A DNA stretch of 39,510 bases from contig DGLA01000017.1 of NCBI GenBank assembly GCA_002387205.1, positions 1 through 39,510 on the forward strand, written 5' to 3'. The notes under the pieces are model-generated. The model saw nothing but the letters and a program-made list of their open reading frames with translations, was not told where the DNA came from and ran no database searches. The position numbers were made by a program, and so were the translations under genes. Source of the DNA: Stutzerimonas stutzeri (GTDB taxonomy: Bacteria > Pseudomonadota > Gammaproteobacteria > Pseudomonadales > Pseudomonadaceae). Of this stretch, positions 16,377 to 24,684 are shown in pieces. Every line of letters starts with the position of its first letter. The first letter of the stretch is position 1.

Positions 16377-16865
16377 ATGGCCAGAGGGGTGAACAAAGTC
16401 ATCTTGATCGGCAATGTTGGCGGCGACCCGGAAACCCGCTACCTGCCCAATGGCAATGCGGTGACCAACATCACGCTGGCTACCACTGACAGCTGGAAGG
16501 ACAAGCAAACCGGTCAGCAGCAGGAGCGCACCGAGTGGCACCGCGTCGTGCTGTTCGGCAAGGTTGCAGAGATCGCCGGTGAGTATCTGCGCAAAGGCTC
16601 GCAGTGCTACATCGAAGGTCGTCTCCAGACCCGCGAATGGGAGAAGGACGGTGTGAAGCGTTACACCACCGAGGTGGTGGTAGACATGGGCGGCACCATG
16701 CAGCTGCTCGGCGGGCGGGGAGGCAGTTCCGATGATGCTCCGCGTCAATCGCAGCCGCGTCCTCAGCGTGAGCCGCAACAGCAGTCACGTCCACAGGCTC
16801 AGCCGCAACCCGCTCAGCAGCCTGCACCAGACTACGACAGCTTCGACGACGACATTCCGTTCTAG
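16377..16865 (+). CDS. ssb: Single-stranded DNA-binding protein
   Basis: SSB coats single-stranded DNA during replication, repair and recombination. The 162-residue product has an N-terminal OB fold (about residues 1-110, starting MARGVNKVILIGNVGGDPE), a Gln/Pro-rich linker of about 40 residues (PRPQREPQQQSRPQAQPQPA), and the acidic tip DSFDDDIPF that binds partner proteins. The ATG at 16377 with AAAGGAG 7 nt upstream was chosen over a longer in-frame reading from 16323. Confidence 0.97.
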   Translation: MARGVNKVILIGNVGGDPETRYLPNGNAVTNITLATTDSWKDKQTGQQQERTEWHRVVLFGKVAEIAGEYLRKGSQCYIEGRLQTREWEKDGVKRYTTEVVVDMGGTMQLLGGRGGSSDDAPRQSQPRPQREPQQQSRPQAQPQPAQQPAPDYDSFDDDIPF

Positions 16866-16873
16866 GACATACC

Positions 16874-17758
16874 ATGCGAATGCGCCTGATGCTGTTGGGC
16901 GGCGGTAATGCCCTGGGTCAGGCGCTTATCCGCCTCGGTGCCGAGGAAGACATTGGCTTCCTTGCCCCCCGACCGCCAGAGGGGGGCTGGGACGCGGCCA
17001 CGCTTACCGATCTGCTTGATCAGAGCCGTCCGGATGTGGTGATCAATCTCGCCTACTACTTCGACTGGTTTCAAAGCGGTCATGTGGATGGTCAGATGCT
17101 GGCCGGCCAGGAGCGAGCGGTAGAGCGTTTGGCCGAGCTTTGCCAGTACCATGAACTCGTACTGTTGCAGCCTTCCAGTTACCGCGTCTTCGATGGCGCG
17201 CGTACGACGGCATACAGCGAAAGGGACGAGGTCGCGCCGCTTGATGGACGAAGCAGGATGCTCTGGCGTGTCGAGCAAAGTGTTCGTGCGCTCTGCCCGC
17301 GTCATGTATTGCTCCGATTCGGCTGGTTGCTTGACGATAGTCCCAGCGGTTTGCTCGGGCGCTTCCTGCAGCGTCTCGAGGCTGGCGAAGAGTTGTTTCT
17401 CGCCGACGATCGTCGCGGCAACCCGACGCCGGTGGAAGACGCGGCCCGGGTGATCCTCGCGGTGCTGAAACAGCTTGACTGCCAGGCGCCGCTTTGGGGG
17501 ACCTACCATTATGGTGGGCATGAGGCCGCGACCCCCTTGGTTGTAGGGCAGGCACTGCTTGCCGAGGCCTCTCACCATCGCCGGCTCGAAGTCCAAAGCC
17601 TCAACGCCGTTGCTCATGCACAGTGTCTGGATGCGGCAGACGAGCCGCAGCACGGCGTGCTGGCCTGCAAGAAGATCTTCAACACATTCGGCATCAAGCC
17701 TCGAGCTTGGCGAGCCGGGTTACCAATGCTTCTGGAGCGTTACTATCGCCATGGCTGA
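16874..17758 (+). CDS. RmlD-like NAD(P)-dependent sugar-nucleotide reductase family protein
   Basis: A 294-residue Rossmann-fold protein. The N-terminus MRMRLMLLGGGNALGQALIR is a degenerate nucleotide-binding loop, followed by DVVINLAYYFDWFQSG and the RmlD-like RFGWLLDDSP and GNPTPVEDAARVI segments. It resembles the extended SDR / dTDP-4-dehydrorhamnose reductase family and the P. aeruginosa protein I recall as PA4069. The usual YxxxK catalytic pair is not obvious, so its activity is uncertain. It starts 8 nt after ssb and overlaps the next gene by 8 nt, so it probably forms a two-gene unit with the epimerase. Confidence 0.75.
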   Translation: MRMRLMLLGGGNALGQALIRLGAEEDIGFLAPRPPEGGWDAATLTDLLDQSRPDVVINLAYYFDWFQSGHVDGQMLAGQERAVERLAELCQYHELVLLQPSSYRVFDGARTTAYSERDEVAPLDGRSRMLWRVEQSVRALCPRHVLLRFGWLLDDSPSGLLGRFLQRLEAGEELFLADDRRGNPTPVEDAARVILAVLKQLDCQAPLWGTYHYGGHEAATPLVVGQALLAEASHHRRLEVQSLNAVAHAQCLDAADEPQHGVLACKKIFNTFGIKPRAWRAGLPMLLERYYRHG

Positions 17759-18680
17759 CCTACCGATCCTGATTACGGGAGGTGCGGGATTCATCGGCTC
17801 CAACCTTGTCGACGCGCTTGTTGCCCGCGGCAGCCAGGTGCGGGTGCTGGATAACCTCTCAACCGGTAAGCGCAGCAATCTTCCGGACGATGGGCGCGTA
17901 GAGCTGATCGAGGGGGACGTCGCGGACGCTGACGTTGTTCGGCGCGCGGTCCATGGCTGCCGGGCGGTGGTGCATCTGGCAGCGGTGGCGTCCGTACAGG
18001 CATCCGTCGATGATCCGCTCGGTACGCATCAGAGCAATCTGATCGGCACCTTGAACCTCTGCGAGGCGATGCGCGAAGCGGGTATTCGTCGTGTGGTCTT
18101 CGCCTCCAGTGCTGCGGTCTACGGCAATAATGGCGAAGGCCAGGCCATTGACGAGGACACGCCGAAGGCGCCACTGACGCCGTATGCGGCCGACAAGCTG
18201 GCGAGTGAGCACTACCTCGAGTTTTATCGCAGGCAGCATGGGCTGGAGCCGGTAGTCTTCCGATTCTTCAATATCTATGGTCCGCGCCAGGACCCGTCTT
18301 CGCCTTATTCTGGTGTCATCAGCATTTTCACCGAGCGCGCGCAGAAAGGCCTGCCCATCACCGTGTTTGGCGATGGCGAGCAGACACGAGACTTCTTATA
18401 CGTCGGTGATCTCGTCGAGCTTCTGGTACAGGCGTTGGAGTCGTCCATGGCTCAGGAAGGCGCCGTGAATGTAGGTCTGAACCAGGCGACCTCGCTGAAC
18501 CAGCTGCTCGATGCGGTTGGCGACGTGCTGGGCGGCTTGCCTGAGGTGAAATACCAGGCGGCGCGGCAGGGGGACATACGTCATTCGCGCGCTAATAATA
18601 GGCGGCTGCTGCAGCGCTATCGTTTGCCAGAGCCTGCTACCGGCATGCGTGACGGCCTGGCGAGATTGTTAGCTCCATAG
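17751..18680 (+). CDS. NAD-dependent sugar-nucleotide epimerase/dehydratase
   Basis: A 309-residue extended SDR of the GalE/WbpP kind. The NAD loop GGAGFIG is at residues 10-16, the catalytic Ser in FASSAAVYG (about 118-125), and the YAADK pair Tyr145/Lys149. The substrate-binding segment RFFNIYGPRQDPSSPYSGVI is typical of UDP-sugar 4-epimerases. The ATG at 17751 overlaps the end of the upstream reductase gene by 8 nt. It corresponds by position and sequence to the P. aeruginosa gene I recall as PA4068. The sugar cannot be named from sequence. Confidence 0.85.
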   Translation: MADLPILITGGAGFIGSNLVDALVARGSQVRVLDNLSTGKRSNLPDDGRVELIEGDVADADVVRRAVHGCRAVVHLAAVASVQASVDDPLGTHQSNLIGTLNLCEAMREAGIRRVVFASSAAVYGNNGEGQAIDEDTPKAPLTPYAADKLASEHYLEFYRRQHGLEPVVFRFFNIYGPRQDPSSPYSGVISIFTERAQKGLPITVFGDGEQTRDFLYVGDLVELLVQALESSMAQEGAVNVGLNQATSLNQLLDAVGDVLGGLPEVKYQAARQGDIRHSRANNRRLLQRYRLPEPATGMRDGLARLLAP

Positions 18681-18699
18681 CTCTTTTCGTGGGCATAGA

Positions 18700-18721
18700 A
18701 AAGGCGCCGAGTGGCGCCTTT
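18700..18721. terminator. Terminator between epimerase and oprG
   Basis: AAAGGCGCC-GAGT-GGCGCCTTT is a perfect 9-bp stem with a 4-nt loop, with A-rich bases on the left and TGTCTTGTCT on the right. It lies between two convergent genes and can serve both strands. Confidence 0.8.
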
Positions 18722-18752
18722 GTCTTGTCTGGGATTTGTCTGTGCCAATGGC

Positions 18753-19415
18753 TCAGAACTTGTAACCGAGACCGACCATGTAGACGAAGGGATCGACGTC
18801 CACGTCGACCTCAACTTTCACCGGGCCGGCATAGGTCGTGCCGGTAGTGTCGATATCGATATAACGAACCTGAGCGTTAAGCATAATGTTGTCGGTCAGC
18901 ATGTAATCCATACCGACCTGAGCGGCCAGACCCCACGAATCTTTCATATCCAGTCCGCGGAAGCCAGCGTCTTCAGCTTCACTGGTTAGCTTGTCATCGA
19001 AAAACCAGGTGTAGTTGATGCCGGCACCTATATAAGGCTGGAATGCGGAGCCTTTATCCATCGGGTAATAAACAACGCTTAGGGTTGGCGGCAGGTGCTT
19101 TAGTTCGCCAAGCTTCACACCGCCAAGACCTTTGGTGCCCACGTCGTGGCTGAAAGGAGTGGCAGCCAGCAGCTCGATACCGACGTTATCGGTCAGCATG
19201 TAAGCGAAGTTGAGGCCCAGCTGGGTATCGCTATCAAGGGTCGCCTGTGCGTCGATGCTGCCGACGCCCGCAATGTTTACGTCGCCGCTGTCCTCATGCG
19301 GATCAACGGTAATCGCACCTGCGCGAACAATGACATCACCAGCCTGATGGGCCTGGGCGAAGGGAGCCGCGAGCGCCACGGCCAGCAAGGATGCGGTAAA
19401 CAGGGTCTTGCACAT
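18753..19415 (-). CDS. oprG: OmpW/OprG family outer-membrane porin
   Basis: An eight-stranded beta-barrel of the outer membrane, in P. aeruginosa linked to uptake of small hydrophobic molecules. The 220-residue precursor has a signal peptide of about 22 residues (cut after AQA), then AHQAGDVIVRAGAITVDPHED, GLNFAYMLTDNVGIELLAATPFSHD, PYIGAGINYTWFFDD and a C-terminal YKF typical of barrel proteins. A longer in-frame start exists 7 codons upstream, but the ATG at 19415 has GGAG 8 nt before it and begins the signal peptide. An ANR-type box and a -10 lie upstream in class II geometry. Confidence 0.93.
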   Translation of the reverse strand: MCKTLFTASLLAVALAAPFAQAHQAGDVIVRAGAITVDPHEDSGDVNIAGVGSIDAQATLDSDTQLGLNFAYMLTDNVGIELLAATPFSHDVGTKGLGGVKLGELKHLPPTLSVVYYPMDKGSAFQPYIGAGINYTWFFDDKLTSEAEDAGFRGLDMKDSWGLAAQVGMDYMLTDNIMLNAQVRYIDIDTTGTTYAGPVKVEVDVDVDPFVYMVGLGYKF

Positions 19416-19483
19416 ATTCGAACTCCATCGAGACATGGGGTGTTGCGTTGGCGCCCATGGTAGAGCCCTGCCTCAGGCCCATT

Positions 19484-19497
19484 TTGATCCAGCTCAA
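19484..19497 (-). promoter_or_regulatory. ANR/FNR box of oprG
   Basis: On the minus strand TTGAG-CTGG-ATCAA matches 9 of 10 conserved positions of TTGAT-N4-ATCAA. A possible -10, TACCAT (19462-19457), begins 21 nt downstream, which would place the box centre close to -41, the class II position. This suggests oxygen-limited induction of oprG, in line with reports for P. aeruginosa. Confidence 0.65.
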
Positions 19498-19639
19498 TAA
19501 AGTTCCTGCCTGCGTTTCGCCTGTTTGATCAGGTTGCTTTGTGTTCTGGTTGCGGATGATAATGTTTCTCTTTCTGAACCGCAGCGGTGTCAGATAAGTA
19601 CCGCGGTTGAAGGATCAGCTGTGTAATTTATCGCAATGC

Positions 19640-19652
19640 GTTATAACATAAC
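19640..19652 (+). promoter_or_regulatory. Zur-type operator upstream of the TonB operon
   Basis: GTTATAACATAAC matches the gammaproteobacterial Zur core GTTATA-NN-ATAAC at every fixed position. It lies 35 nt before the first gene of the TonB operon and contains TATAAC (19642-19647), the best -10 candidate, with CTGTGT 17 nt upstream. A repressor bound here would block RNA polymerase. The near-identical site at 27848-27860 supports it. Confidence 0.75.
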
Positions 19653-19687
19653 AATTTAAGCTGCCGTGAATCGAGGATCCGCCCCGC

Positions 19688-20458
19688 ATGAATCAGTACC
19701 CGACTCGCTTGTTAGCAGGCGTGCTGTTGTCGTTATGCTTGCCGCTCAATGCGGCTCCGCTGGACGCCGCGCTAGACGAAAGCCAGCGACTTGCCGCTGA
19801 AGCCAAGGCTTCGCAGGCGCGCATCGAGCAGCTCGATGATGCGACTCGGCAGATGCTCACGGATTACCGAAATGCTGTTCAGCAGGCTGAGGCGCTTAAG
19901 GCTTACAACGAGCAACTGGTCGAGCTCACCGCAGCACAACGCAAGGAACTGGATGGTTTTCAGCGTCAGCTGGACAGCATCGAACGTACCCAGGAAGCCG
20001 TGGCGCCGCAGATGGGGCGGATGATCGAGGTGCTTGAGCAGTTCATAGCGGCAGATCTTCCTTTCCTCCCCGAGGAGCGCGCCGATCGCCTGGCCAGCCT
20101 GCAGGACATGCAGGGGCGGGCAGATGTCAACCTGGCTGAGAAATATCGCCGCATCCTCGAGGCCTATCAGATCGAAAGCGACTATGGCCGTACCCTGGAG
20201 GCCTGGCGGGGTGAGTTGCCGGTCGAGGGCGGTACCCGCAGCGTCGAGTTCCTGCGGCTGGGACGCACCATGCTCTATTACCAGACGCTGGATGCGCACG
20301 AGAGCGGCTGGTGGAACCCGAATACCCATGCGTGGGAGGTGCTGGACGGCAGTGCCCGCCGCCCGATCACCAAGGCGATTGCCATCGCTCGTCAACAGCA
20401 GGCACCGACCTGGCTCGAACTGCCGGTGAAGACCCTGGCCAAGGAGGCTGTGCAATGA
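19688..20458 (+). CDS. DUF3450 periplasmic coiled-coil protein of a TonB2-type system
   Basis: A 256-residue protein with a signal peptide (MNQYPTRLLAGVLLSLCLPL, cut near residue 22) followed by a long helical coiled-coil (about residues 25-115) and a C-terminal part with WRGELPVEGGTRSVEFLRLGR and ESGWWNPNTHAWEVL. It resembles the DUF3450 proteins encoded in front of ttpC-exbB-exbD-tonB operons of Vibrio and relatives. The function is unproven; it may extend the TtpC periplasmic domain. It is the first gene behind the Zur-type operator, and its stop overlaps the next ATG (ATGA). Confidence 0.85.
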   Translation: MNQYPTRLLAGVLLSLCLPLNAAPLDAALDESQRLAAEAKASQARIEQLDDATRQMLTDYRNAVQQAEALKAYNEQLVELTAAQRKELDGFQRQLDSIERTQEAVAPQMGRMIEVLEQFIAADLPFLPEERADRLASLQDMQGRADVNLAEKYRRILEAYQIESDYGRTLEAWRGELPVEGGTRSVEFLRLGRTMLYYQTLDAHESGWWNPNTHAWEVLDGSARRPITKAIAIARQQQAPTWLELPVKTLAKEAVQ

Positions 20459-21801
20459 ACCGTTTGCTGACCTTGCTGCTCATTGGGCTGTTGCCTGCCT
20501 TCGTGCAGGCTGCCGAGCCGCTGAGTCCGGAACAATTGCTGCAGCGTATTCGCAGCGAGCGCGCCGCAGAAGTCGATGCCATGCAAAGCCGCGAAAAGGC
20601 GTTCATCCAAAATCGCAGTGAGCAGGCGCGATTGCTTGCCGAGGCCAGTGCTGCACTTGAGCAGCAGAAGGCTGAATCAGAACGTTTGAAGGCTGAGTTC
20701 GATCGGCAGGAAGCCGAACTGGCCGAGCAGGAGAAGTTGCTGGCGCAGCGTGTCGGGTACCTCGGCGAGCTGTTCGGCGTGGTCAGGCAGAGCGCCGGAG
20801 ATATTGCCGGTCAATGGCAGGATGCGCTGCTTAATGCCCAGTATCCGGAGCGCCTCCAGCGTCTCAAGGCATTGGCTGAAAGCCGCACGCTGCCGTCGGC
20901 GGAGGACCTCGATAGCTTCTGGATGACCCTGCTCGAAGACCTCACGGCCAGTGGGCAGGTCGAGCGCGTTGAGTTGCCCGTGGTGGGTGTCGATGGTCAG
21001 CGCAGTGAAAAACCCGTTTTGCGTGTCGGCAATTTCTCGGCGTTCAGTGACGACAACTTTCTGCGCTATGACAGTGGTGCCGGCGAGCTGCTGACCCCGG
21101 CCCGCCAGCCTCACGGGATGGGCATGGTCGATGATTACCTGAGCAGCGACGGAGCTCTGGCTACCCTGCCAATCGATCCAAGTCGCGGCTCGCTGCTGGC
21201 CCAGTTGCAGCGCCAGCCACAGTTGTGGGATCGCGTTCAACAAGGTGGTCTGGTGGGGTGGGTGATCCTTGTGCTTGGCGTCGTCGGTCTGTTGCTGGCG
21301 ATCTGGCGGATGGTCTATCTGGCGCGTGTCAACCGTGCGGTCAGCCGGCAGGTGCGCGAGCTCGATCAGCCGCGTAGCGACAACCCGCTGGGCCGCATCA
21401 TCGGCGTGCTCGGGCCGAAGCCTCAGCTGGCGGATCTGGAGACTCTGGAGCTCAAGCTCGACGAGGCGATTCTGCAGGAGACGCCGCCGCTCGAGCGCGG
21501 TCAGCCACTGCTCAAGCTGCTCAGTGCTGTTGCGCCGCTGCTGGGGCTGCTGGGCACCGTCACTGGCATGATCGTGACCTTCCAGGCGATTACTCAGAGC
21601 GGGGGCGGCGATTCCCGACTGATGGCCGACGGTATCTCGCAGGCATTGGTGACCACGGTACTGGGCCTGGTGGTCGCGATACCGCTGCTGTTCCTGCACA
21701 GCCTGCTGGCCAGTCGCAGCAAGGCGCTGATCCAGCTGCTCGAGCAGCAAAGCGCCGGGCTGATCGCGCTGCATCTGTCGGGAACTCCTCGTCGTGACTG
21801 A
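20455..21801 (+). CDS. TtpC-like MotA/TolQ/ExbB protein with periplasmic coiled-coil
   Basis: A 448-residue protein. It has a signal peptide (cut near residue 19, VQA/AEP), a coiled-coil periplasmic region (about 25-110), a second periplasmic segment, then the MotA/TolQ/ExbB core: TM at about 263-283 (WVILVLGVVGLLLAIW), TM at about 352-373 (LLGLLGTVTGMIVTF) and TM at about 397-417 (TTVLGLVVAIPLLFL). This matches the Vibrio TtpC type, the extra ExbB-like partner needed by TonB2. It starts 4 nt inside the DUF3450 gene and overlaps exbB by 8 nt. The ATG at 20455 was chosen over a longer frame because it gives the signal peptide. Confidence 0.88.
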   Translation: MNRLLTLLLIGLLPAFVQAAEPLSPEQLLQRIRSERAAEVDAMQSREKAFIQNRSEQARLLAEASAALEQQKAESERLKAEFDRQEAELAEQEKLLAQRVGYLGELFGVVRQSAGDIAGQWQDALLNAQYPERLQRLKALAESRTLPSAEDLDSFWMTLLEDLTASGQVERVELPVVGVDGQRSEKPVLRVGNFSAFSDDNFLRYDSGAGELLTPARQPHGMGMVDDYLSSDGALATLPIDPSRGSLLAQLQRQPQLWDRVQQGGLVGWVILVLGVVGLLLAIWRMVYLARVNRAVSRQVRELDQPRSDNPLGRIIGVLGPKPQLADLETLELKLDEAILQETPPLERGQPLLKLLSAVAPLLGLLGTVTGMIVTFQAITQSGGGDSRLMADGISQALVTTVLGLVVAIPLLFLHSLLASRSKALIQLLEQQSAGLIALHLSGTPRRD

Positions 21802-22339
21802 TCTGCACGGCCAATGGCTGCGTCTGGTTGACAGCGCCTACGCACTGCTCGACTTCATGGCGGCGGGCGGCTTGGTGATGTGGGCGCTGGCGGCCTTGTG
21901 CGTGCTCTATTGGACACTGGTGTTCGAGCGGCTCTGGTTCATGCGCAGGGTATTCCCTCGCTGGGTCGAGGCCCGGCGCCAGGCCTGGGGGAAACTACCC
22001 AACGAACCCGGCAGCTGGCAGCGTGCGGTACGCAGTGCCTGGCTGGCGCAGGCGCAGCAACAGCTTTCCGGACCGCTGCGGATGAGCAAGACCATGGTCG
22101 CGATGTACCCGCTGCTCGGGCTGCTCGGCACCGTCACCGGCATGATTGCCGTATTCGATGTGCTGGCGCTCAACGGTACCGGCAACCCCCGTGGCATGGC
22201 CGCGGGCGTCTGGCAGGCGACCCTGCCAACCATGGCCGGCATGGTACTGGCCATCACTGGACTGTTTAGCCTGGCGCGTCTCGAACGTATCTCGCGCCAG
22301 GCTCTCGACCGGCTGGCCGACCAGCTGCGTCATGACTGA
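21794..22339 (+). CDS. exbB: ExbB-like proton-channel subunit
   Basis: A 181-residue inner-membrane protein of the MotA/TolQ/ExbB family. It has a TM helix at about 24-44 (GGLVMWALAALCVLYWTLVFE), then a cytoplasmic loop, then MYPLLGLLGTVTGMIAVFDVL (about 105-125) and LPTMAGMVLAITGLFSLARLE. The start is a GTG overlapping the upstream gene by 8 nt; an ATG at 21857 would remove part of the first helix region and is less likely. It forms the channel with the following ExbD. The symbol denotes family only. Confidence 0.87.
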   Translation: MTDLHGQWLRLVDSAYALLDFMAAGGLVMWALAALCVLYWTLVFERLWFMRRVFPRWVEARRQAWGKLPNEPGSWQRAVRSAWLAQAQQQLSGPLRMSKTMVAMYPLLGLLGTVTGMIAVFDVLALNGTGNPRGMAAGVWQATLPTMAGMVLAITGLFSLARLERISRQALDRLADQLRHD

Positions 22340-22349
22340 GGATTAACGG

Positions 22350-22763
22350 ATGCGTATGCGTCGTCACCATTACCAGCAGGAAGAAGACACCGGCATCGAC
22401 CTGACGCCGATGCTCGACGTGGTCTTCATCATGCTGATCTTTTTCATCGTCACCAGCTCCTTCATCAAGGAATCCGGTGTCGAGGTGCAGCGACCCCAGG
22501 CCGACACCGCCAGTGCTCAGGACAAGGGCAACATTCTGATTGCGGTCACGGCGGACGGCCAGGTCTGGATCGACAAGCAGCCTGTGGACGTACGCAGCGT
22601 GCGAGCCCATGTCGAACGCATGCGCGTCGACCAGCCTGAAGGTGCAGTGGTGGTCCAGGCTGATCAGGATGCCCGGACCGGGCTGGTGGTCCAGGTCATG
22701 GACCAGGCACGTCTGGCCGGCGTCCAGGACGTAGCGCTCGCAGCCAGTTCGGGAGCGCAGTGA
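22350..22763 (+). CDS. exbD: ExbD-like energy-transducing subunit
   Basis: A 137-residue ExbD/TolR protein. The short cytoplasmic tail is followed by one TM helix, DLTPMLDVVFIMLIFFIVTSS, carrying the conserved proton-pathway Asp23, and a periplasmic domain (DGQVWIDKQPVDVRSVRAHVERM). The TGA stop overlaps the tonB ATG (TGATG). The order exbB-exbD-tonB is the standard one. Confidence 0.92.
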   Translation: MRMRRHHYQQEEDTGIDLTPMLDVVFIMLIFFIVTSSFIKESGVEVQRPQADTASAQDKGNILIAVTADGQVWIDKQPVDVRSVRAHVERMRVDQPEGAVVVQADQDARTGLVVQVMDQARLAGVQDVALAASSGAQ

Positions 22764-23464
22764 TGGTCCGTAGGCTGACCCGTGTCGGGTTGTCCTTCAT
22801 CGCCGCCTGTGTGGTGGCGCTGCTGTTGTTCGCGCTGATGCTGAGCATGGTCAATCCACCACGAAGCGAGGTGACCGACGAACCCGTCGCGATCGCCAAC
22901 TTCGTTCGGGCGGACACGCGTAACGAAAGCACCGCGACACGCTCCCGCCAGCAAGCGCCACAACCGCCCCAACCAAAGACGCCGCAGCCCCCGACACCAC
23001 CAACACCGAGCATGGCCAGCCCGAGCGCCAACCTGCCCAAGCTCGATCTGCCCTTACCAAACATCACCACAGGGGTTTCGGTCGCCAGTGCTCCCGCGCC
23101 CAGCCTTGCCGGACTGACCGCGGCTGCGCCCGCAGCTCCACCGCCTGACCCGGCAGCAGTGGAGTCCGCCTCACAATCCGGGCCTGAGCAAGAGGTCATG
23201 CCCCTTAACGATGTGCGGCCCGAGTATCCGTATCGGGCGCGTCAGCGCGGGATCGAGGGCCATATCAAGCTGGCCTTTACCATCACCGCAGCGGGCAAGG
23301 TCGAGAATATCCGGGTGCTGGAAGCATCTCCGCCCAATGTGTTCGACCGGGAAGCGCGCCGCGCTGCCGCTCGCTGGCGCTTTGCGCCGCGCACCGAGAA
23401 CGGCTCGGCGGTATCTCGCGAAGCCGTGAAAACTCTGCACTTCCGCCTGCAAGGAGAACGTTGA
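22763..23464 (+). CDS. tonB: TonB-family energy transducer
   Basis: A 233-residue protein. It has an N-terminal anchor helix (about residues 9-30, GLSFIAACVVALLLFALMLS), a Pro-rich periplasmic spacer (about 65-140, with QPPQPKTPQPPTPPTPS) and a C-terminal TonB domain (about 150-233) with RPEYPYRARQRGIEGHIKLAF and RWRFAPR. The ATG at 22763, overlapping the exbD stop, was preferred to the GTG one codon earlier. No TonB-dependent receptor is encoded in the window, so the partner must be elsewhere. Confidence 0.92.
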   Translation: MVRRLTRVGLSFIAACVVALLLFALMLSMVNPPRSEVTDEPVAIANFVRADTRNESTATRSRQQAPQPPQPKTPQPPTPPTPSMASPSANLPKLDLPLPNITTGVSVASAPAPSLAGLTAAAPAAPPPDPAAVESASQSGPEQEVMPLNDVRPEYPYRARQRGIEGHIKLAFTITAAGKVENIRVLEASPPNVFDREARRAAARWRFAPRTENGSAVSREAVKTLHFRLQGER

Positions 23465-23465
23465 C

Positions 23466-24563
23466 ATGCCACGTCTGCTGTTATTGATCTCATTGTTGTT
23501 CGCCGTATCGGCACAAGCGGCGCAAAGCATCGACCCAGCCGTGTTCAAAGCGCTGGAGCGCGCCCGGAGCGCACAGGAAAAAGGTGACTACGGTGCAGCG
23601 CATCGAGCCCTCAAGCAGGCAGAGCCCAAGGCGGGCAGCCTGGAGGAGGCGCTTCTATGGCGAAGCGGCGCCTACCTGGCCTGGGCTGAAGGTAAGAATC
23701 GTCGTGCGCTCGAATTGCTCGACAGAGCAGTCACGAGCGGCACGCTCGATGAGGCGATGCTACCGGCAGAAAAGCTCAACCTGGCAAAACTGAACCTTGC
23801 CGAGCGACGTTACGCCAAGGTGATCAGCTTGCTGGGCTCGTCATCAAATGCGAGTGAAGAGGTATTGCAGATGCTCGTCCAGGCCTACCAGGGCCTCGGG
23901 CAGCATGCCAAGGCGCTGCCATTGGCCGAGCGTTACGTCCAGGCCAACCCCGATGCAGCGGACACCTGGTTGCAATTTCTCGTGGCCGGCAATGCCGAGC
24001 TGAAGCGTTACGAGACCGCCGAGCGCTGGCAGCGTCGCCTGCTAGCCAGGCAGCCCGATCAAGCCAAGAGCTGGCGGCAGCTGGCGGGCTTGCAGCAAAT
24101 GGCTGGCGATCAGGACAAGGCGCTCGCTACGCTGCGTGCGGCTCACATCAAGGGGCTGCGTTTCGACGAAACGGAACTGGACAATCTGGTGCTGTTGGCC
24201 GGCGCGGCGGGGCAGCCGTGGCAGGGCGCGAAACTGCTCAAAGGCATGCTCGACTCGAACCTGCTACCCAGTGATGCCAAGCGCCGTGAGCGCCTGGGCA
24301 TGCTCTGGTGGCAAGCCCGTGAGCGCGATGAGGCTGCACAGATCTATCGCAACCTGGCGACGCAGTCCGGCAGCGCCAAGTTCTGGCTCAACGTGGCTCA
24401 GCTTGAGCTGGAACAGGCCCGCTGGCAGGCCGGCCTCGATGCGCTGAAGCAAGCCGAGCGCGCGGGTGCCGAGCGGCGCAAGGTTCGCTCCTGGCGCGAG
24501 TGGGCCGAAGGCGAGTTGAGTTTCGAACGTCAGCGTCAGCGTCAGGTTGCAAGCGTACGGTGA
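23466..24563 (+). CDS. TPR-repeat periplasmic protein of the TonB2-type operon
   Basis: A 365-residue protein with a signal peptide (MPRLLLLISLLFAVSAQAAQ) and helical repeats of the tetratricopeptide kind, such as ALPLAERYVQANPDAADTWLQ and SWRQLAGLQQMAGDQDKALATL. It starts one base after the tonB stop. TPR proteins of this kind close TonB2 operons in Vibrio-type loci. The role is unknown, probably a periplasmic scaffold. The 121-nt gap to the convergent DUF3299 gene holds only a weak hairpin (GCGCC/GGCGC, 24594-24609) without a T-run. Confidence 0.82.
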   Translation: MPRLLLLISLLFAVSAQAAQSIDPAVFKALERARSAQEKGDYGAAHRALKQAEPKAGSLEEALLWRSGAYLAWAEGKNRRALELLDRAVTSGTLDEAMLPAEKLNLAKLNLAERRYAKVISLLGSSSNASEEVLQMLVQAYQGLGQHAKALPLAERYVQANPDAADTWLQFLVAGNAELKRYETAERWQRRLLARQPDQAKSWRQLAGLQQMAGDQDKALATLRAAHIKGLRFDETELDNLVLLAGAAGQPWQGAKLLKGMLDSNLLPSDAKRRERLGMLWWQARERDEAAQIYRNLATQSGSAKFWLNVAQLELEQARWQAGLDALKQAERAGAERRKVRSWREWAEGELSFERQRQRQVASVR

Positions 24564-24684
24564 GGTGAAAGACCAAGGCTGCGCCAGGTCAAAGCGCCGT
24601 GAAAGGCGCAGTCCGGTCCGGGCAGGGCGTTGCTTGTCTCCAGGTGAGGTTCGAGTCGTTAGCCCTTCATTGGCCGCAACCGCA

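Noticed and set aside
19576..19610. Inverted repeat AACCGC/GCGGTT in the oprG-TonB gap
   Set aside because: It has only 6 bp with a loop of about 20 nt and several alternative pairings; no known regulator pattern fits.
24594..24609. GCGCC/GGCGC hairpin between the TPR gene and the DUF3299 gene as a terminator
   Set aside because: The stem is only 5 bp and there is no T-run on either side; it is mentioned only as a possible weak element.
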